Below are positions 5,518 to 8,217 of a stretch of 8,217 nt of DNA, in pieces. The stretch spans positions 1-8,217 of the forward strand of contig JAEZZV010000037.1 of assembly GCA_023418375.1 (NCBI GenBank). The letters run 5' to 3'. This DNA is from Actinomycetes bacterium (GTDB lineage: Bacteria > Actinomycetota > Actinomycetes > Actinomycetales > Cellulomonadaceae). Position 1 is the first letter of the stretch. Each line of letters begins with the position of its first letter. Below the pieces are notes generated by a model. It did no database searches and was not told the DNA's origin. It saw only the letters and a list, made by a program, of their open reading frames with translations. A program made the position numbers and the translations under genes.

Positions 5518-6162
5518 ATGACCTCGGGAACCGCAGTCCGGCGCGACGCCGAGCGCCGTCGGGAGCTCGGCGGGCCGCAGCATGAGCAGGAGGCCGCGCG
5601 TCGCCGTCGGACGCTGCTCACCCGCGCGGCCGGCCTCGTCGCGCTGCTGCTCGTCGGCGTCGTCGTCGTCGCCATGCTCCTCTCCGCGCGACCGGAGACC
5701 GGCAGCCGGGCGGTCGACGCGACGCCGTTCACCCTCCCGATGAGCGACGGGTCGACCGTCTCGCTCGCCGAGTACGCCGGGAGGCCGGTGATCCTCTACT
5801 TCAACGAGGGCGCGGGGTGCGACTCGTGCCTGCTGCAGATGGCGGAGATCGAGGCCGAGCCGGGCTTCGCGGAGGCCGGCATCGAGGTGCTGCCGATCGT
5901 CATGAACTCGGCGGACCAGATCAACGCCGACCGCGAGCGCCTCGGCGTCGAGGCGCCCTTCGCGCTCGACGACGGCACGGTCTCGCAGGCCTACGGCACG
6001 CTCGGCAAGGGTATGCACGCAGGACTGCCTGGCCACGGGTTCGTGCTGGTCGACGCCGACGGCGTGCAGCGCTGGTACGGCAACTACCCCTCGATGTGGC
6101 TGGACCCCGCCGAGCTCCTCGACATCGTCCGGGAGCACCTGGGCGACGCCCCGCGTTCGTGA
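5518..6162 (+). CDS. Membrane-anchored redoxin (AhpC/TSA- or TlpA-like)
   Basis: A 214-residue protein with a charged N-terminus (1-32, many Arg), one membrane helix (about 34-56) and an extracytoplasmic thioredoxin-fold domain (about 65-210). The strand VILYFNEGAG leads to C101-D-S-C104, a CxxC active site. GLPGHGFVLVDADG (169-182) holds the probable cis-Pro region, with P171 followed by G-H-G instead of the usual T-T/T-x. It would be the reduced partner of the CcdA-like protein and act as thiol reductase or peroxidase outside the membrane. The start at 5518 lies 3 bases after the ccdA-like stop, with AAGGA (5506-5510) at a 7-base spacing. It is the last gene of the three-gene operon. No clear terminator follows; array 4 overlaps its stop codon. 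Confidence 0.85.
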   Translation: MTSGTAVRRDAERRRELGGPQHEQEAARRRRTLLTRAAGLVALLLVGVVVVAMLLSARPETGSRAVDATPFTLPMSDGSTVSLAEYAGRPVILYFNEGAGCDSCLLQMAEIEAEPGFAEAGIEVLPIVMNSADQINADRERLGVEAPFALDDGTVSQAYGTLGKGMHAGLPGHGFVLVDADGVQRWYGNYPSMWLDPAELLDIVREHLGDAPRS

Positions 6163-6175
6163 AGGTTCGCTGAAG
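6154..6175 (-). promoter_or_regulatory. 11-bp direct-repeat array 4 (inverted orientation)
   Basis: On the minus strand two adjoining units read CTTCAGCGAAC (6175-6165) and CTTCACGAACG (6164-6154). The first differs from the first unit of array 3 at one base only. The array spans the redoxin stop codon and ends about 40 bases before the proposed -10 box of the riboswitch/NlpC transcript. It points away from that promoter, unlike arrays 1-3, so its role is less certain. Confidence 0.4.
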
Positions 6176-6188
6176 ATGACGCCTCGGG

Positions 6189-6219
6189 TTCACGGATCCG
6201 GCGCTTCCCGGGTTACCGT
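6189..6219 (+). promoter_or_regulatory. Candidate promoter of the riboswitch-NlpC transcript
   Basis: A -10-like TACCGT (6214-6219) is preceded by TTCACG (6189-6194) at a long 19-base spacing, or by CACGGA (6191-6196) at 17 bases. Transcription would begin near 6226 and give a leader of about 210 bases holding the riboswitch. The -10 is plausible, the -35 weak. Confidence 0.4.
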
Positions 6220-6266
6220 GTGCGCACCCCACCGTCGTCGGTGGGGCGTCGAGACGGCACGCCGAG

Positions 6267-6427
6267 TCCTGCCGCCCGTCTCGTCCCTCCACGTCAGTGC
6301 GGCAGGAGCGGGGGACCCAACTTCCGGGCGCGCAAGCGTCCTCGGGGTGAAGCCGGGGTCCTCTCACGAGGGCCCGGCCGGGTGTTCTCCCACCCGAACC
6401 CGACAGCTCACCTCGTAGGCGGCAGGA
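6267..6427 (+). ncRNA. c-di-AMP riboswitch (ydaO-yuaA type)
   Basis: Recognisable conserved blocks appear in the correct order: GGGGGACCCAA (6310-6320), GGGGTGAA (6344-6351), CCCGAACCCGACAGCT (6393-6408) and CACCTCGTAGGCG (6409-6421). The closing P1 stem is TCCTGCCGCC (6267-6276) with GGCGGCAGGA (6418-6427), ten perfect pairs. In actinomycetes this class commonly sits before cell-wall hydrolase genes and turns them down when c-di-AMP is high, matching the NlpC/P60 gene here. The 3' strand of P1 contains the AGGA of the ribosome-binding site, so ligand-stabilised P1 should reduce translation. The family call is from motif recognition, without covariance scoring. Confidence 0.92.
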
Positions 6428-6437
6428 GAGGTACCGC

Positions 6438-7211
6438 GTGGCCGAGTCGACCCCGCACGCCCGCCATCGCGCGGCGTGCCGCCCCCGAACGCCTCTGGAC
6501 GACGCCGTCCGGGCCGCCGCCCGTGCCGCCCTGGCCGGCCGCCGCTACGGCATCGCCGTCGCCTCGTCCGGTCTGGTGATGTCCGTCGCGCTGCCGGCCT
6601 CGGCCGCGGTGCCCGGTGACCACCCGAGCGACGCGGCCGCGGCGGTGCCCGGCGACGCGGCCCAGGTGGACGTCAGCCGGCTCACCGCGCAGGCCCGGTC
6701 CGCGCTCGCGACGTCGCCCGTGGTCGAGGTCCCCACCGAGGCCGTGGCGTGGTCGTTCGACGCCCCCGAGATCGCGGTCACCGCCAACCCCAAGCCGGAG
6801 CCGGTCGTCGAGCGCGCAGCGTCGACGTCGCGGTCGCAGAGCCGCGTCGCCGCGTCCGCGACCATCCCGGCCTCGGCCGTCGGCAACGCGGTCGTCGAGG
6901 TCGCCGCGCGGTACATCGGTGTGCCCTACGTCAGTGGCGGGACGACACCGGACGGCTTCGACTGCTCGGGCTTCACCTCGTACGTGTACGCCCAGCTCGG
7001 GATCACCTTGCCGCGCACGTCCTCGGACCAGCGCTACGCCGGCGTGGAGGTCCCGCGCGACCAGGCGCAGCCCGGCGACCTCGTGTGGAGCCCCGGCCAC
7101 ATCGGCATCTACGCGGGCGAGGGCATGATGATCGACGCCCCCCGCCCCGGGAAGTCAGTCCAGCTCCGCTCGATGTGGCAGAGCAACCCGATCTTCATCC
7201 GGGTCGGCTGA
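6438..7211 (+). CDS. Secreted NlpC/P60 peptidoglycan endopeptidase
   Basis: A 257-residue exported cell-wall hydrolase that should cut peptide stems of peptidoglycan. An unusually long N-region (about 1-36, ending R-R) precedes a hydrophobic segment (37-52) and a likely signal-peptidase site P-A-S-A-A near 57. A low-complexity linker (58-145, Ala/Ser/Pro-rich, no LysM or SH3 motif seen) leads to the NlpC/P60 domain (about 146-257). It shows the nucleophile C176 in F-D-C-S-G-F and H221 in G-H-I-G-I-Y. The third residue is probably D233 (M-I-D-A-P), where relatives have His, Glu or Asn. GTG 6438 is the start, with AGGAGAGG (6424-6431) upstream. Expression is under the c-di-AMP riboswitch and perhaps array 4. 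RipA/CwlO-like in domain only. Confidence 0.92.
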   Translation: MAESTPHARHRAACRPRTPLDDAVRAAARAALAGRRYGIAVASSGLVMSVALPASAAVPGDHPSDAAAAVPGDAAQVDVSRLTAQARSALATSPVVEVPTEAVAWSFDAPEIAVTANPKPEPVVERAASTSRSQSRVAASATIPASAVGNAVVEVAARYIGVPYVSGGTTPDGFDCSGFTSYVYAQLGITLPRTSSDQRYAGVEVPRDQAQPGDLVWSPGHIGIYAGEGMMIDAPRPGKSVQLRSMWQSNPIFIRVG

Positions 7212-7213
7212 GG

Positions 7214-7246
7214 GCGGGTGCCCGCGTAGGTCCCAAGGCCCGGGAC
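7214..7246 (+). terminator. Weak hairpins after the NlpC gene
   Basis: Two short inverted repeats follow the stop codon: GCGG/CCGC around 7214-7225 with a 4-base loop, and GTCCC (7230-7234) with GGGAC (7242-7246) around a 7-base loop. There is no T-tract. They may end the NlpC transcript, but the stems are short. Confidence 0.3.
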
Positions 7247-7270
7247 GCCGAGCCCGGTGGTCACTAGCGT
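7242..7270 (+). promoter_or_regulatory. Candidate promoter of the squalene/phytoene synthase-like gene
   Basis: A -10-like TAGCGT (7265-7270) has GGGACG (7242-7247) at 17 bases upstream as a poor -35. Transcription would start near 7277, leaving about 26 bases including the GGAGG ribosome-binding site (7293-7297). Confidence 0.35.
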
Positions 7271-7302
7271 CGCGAGGGGACTCCTACGCGACGGAGGTTG
7301 CC

Positions 7303-8217
7303 ATGCCGGGCAGAGCCGGCGCACCCCAGCACGTGCTCGCCGCCCGGATCACCAGGGACGCGAGCAGGCAGTCGTACCTGACGATCCGGTGGCTCGCCGA
7401 CCCCCGGTACCGGTCGGACGCGTTCGCGCTCTACGCGTGGTTCCGCTGGCTCGACGACACGGTCGACGAGCGACTGCCCGACCGCGAGCGGCGGCTCGCC
7501 TTCGTGGCTCGGCAGCGCCGACTGCTCGAGCTGGGCACGGACGGCGCGCCGGTCGACGGCGCGGCCGGGGCCGTCGACGGCCCGCTCACCCCCGAGGAGA
7601 GGCTGCTGGTCCGGCTCGGGGCCTCGGCCGCCGCGCTCGGGGCGGACGGCGAGCCACTGCGCCTGTCCCTGCGCACGATGCTCGACGTCATGGAGCTGGA
7701 CGCCCGGCGCAGGGGCCGCCCGGTGACCCAGCGCGAGCTCGACGAGTACACGCACCTGCTGGCGGTCGCCGTCACGGAGGCGTTGCACCACTGCATCGGC
7801 CACGGCTGCCCGTGCCCCCACGACGGCACGCGGTACACCGCCGTCACGGGCGCGCACGTGGCGCACATGCTGCGCGACCTCGTCGAGGACCTCGACGCGG
7901 GCTACGTCAACGTCCCCGCCGAGGTGCTCGACGAACCGGGCGCCTCACTGGCCGACCTGCACTCGCCGGCGATGCGCGCGTGGGTCCGCGACAGGGTCGA
8001 GCTCGCCCGGGCGTGCTTCGCCGTCGGGCGTCGGTACCTGGACCAGGTGGGCGACGCTCGGTGCCGCCTCGCGGGCCACGCGTACACCGCCCGGTTCGAG
8101 TGGGTGCTCGACGCGATCGAGGCCGACGAGTACCGGCTGCGCGCCGGCTACCCCGAGCGCGCGACGGTCCGCGGCGGCGCGCGGATCGCGGCCGACGCGG
8201 CGCGCTCGGCCCTGGCC
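7303..8217 (+). CDS. Squalene/phytoene synthase-family protein (3' end missing)
   Basis: The frame is open for 305 codons to the window edge, so the C-terminus is cut off. The family condenses two prenyl diphosphates head to head (two GGPP to phytoene, or two FPP to squalene). Early residues ASRQSYLTIRWL (15-26) and the first Asp motif W-L-D51-D-T-V-D55-E fit the family, as does the second motif R191-D-L-V-E-D196 followed by G-Y-V-N-V-P, where typical members have G-R-x-Y-L-P. Odd features are an acidic/Gly-rich stretch (about 77-93) and a His/Cys cluster (162-173). The start is ATG 7303 with ACGGAGG 5-6 bases upstream. No other carotenoid or hopanoid gene is in view, so substrate and product cannot be assigned; a typical CrtB function is not assured. 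Confidence 0.85.
   Translation, partial: MPGRAGAPQHVLAARITRDASRQSYLTIRWLADPRYRSDAFALYAWFRWLDDTVDERLPDRERRLAFVARQRRLLELGTDGAPVDGAAGAVDGPLTPEERLLVRLGASAAALGADGEPLRLSLRTMLDVMELDARRRGRPVTQRELDEYTHLLAVAVTEALHHCIGHGCPCPHDGTRYTAVTGAHVAHMLRDLVEDLDAGYVNVPAEVLDEPGASLADLHSPAMRAWVRDRVELARACFAVGRRYLDQVGDARCRLAGHAYTARFEWVLDAIEADEYRLRAGYPERATVRGGARIAADAARSALA

Noticed and set aside
6176..6418. 80-codon frame in the leader before NlpC
   Set aside because: It crosses the riboswitch core, has no ribosome-binding site and shows no domain.
1..8217. tRNA, rRNA, CRISPR array, insertion sequence or attachment site
   Set aside because: I looked for transposase or integrase motifs, regularly spaced long repeats and tRNA-like arms and saw none.

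Overview
The window is very GC-rich, with strong G/C at third codon positions, GTG starts, GTGA overlaps and a c-di-AMP riboswitch in front of a secreted NlpC/P60 hydrolase. Together these point to a high-GC actinomycete. A Micrococcales/Cellulomonas-like bacterium is my inference; no rRNA or other taxonomic marker is present.

Layout. Minus strand, 1-490: a small rhodanese preceded by a perfect 16-bp CsoR/CstR-type palindrome over its -10 box, with the possible start of a second gene running off the left edge. Plus strand, 673-1350: a multi-spanning membrane protein resembling the family I recall as DUF6803. It is followed by two strong hairpins and then a [2Fe-2S] ferredoxin-like protein (1457-1843). 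Next comes a short membrane-anchored SHOCT protein (1994-2233), whose 3' end overlaps the convergent 3' end of a two-component system on the minus strand (response regulator 4081-3353, histidine kinase 3356-2181). Divergent from the regulator is a tight three-gene operon: glutaredoxin-like protein (4227), CcdA/DsbD-like membrane protein (4543) and membrane-anchored redoxin (5518-6162). After it lie the c-di-AMP riboswitch (about 6267-6427) and the NlpC/P60 hydrolase (6438-7211). The window ends inside a squalene/phytoene synthase-family gene (7303 to the right edge).

Main result. A motif of the form CTTC-A-(T/G)-CG recurs in tandem with an 11-bp period in four non-coding (or nearly non-coding) places: upstream of the membrane protein, of the SHOCT gene, of the response-regulator/glutaredoxin divergent pair, and (inverted) before the riboswitch/NlpC promoter. 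Tandem 11-bp repeats are the usual operator architecture of OmpR/PhoB-family regulators, and such a regulator is encoded in the middle of the cluster. The simplest reading is a local, autoregulated regulon. It would couple an envelope thiol-redox relay (cytosolic glutaredoxin-like protein, CcdA electron conduit, extracytoplasmic CxxC redoxin) with two small membrane proteins and possibly a cell-wall hydrolase. The signal sensed by the kinase cannot be read from the sequence.

Second result. In the riboswitch leader a decamer carrying the ribosome-binding sequence of the NlpC gene occurs twice, and both copies are complementary to the same upstream strand. This suggests a simple switching mechanism that hides or frees the ribosome-binding site.
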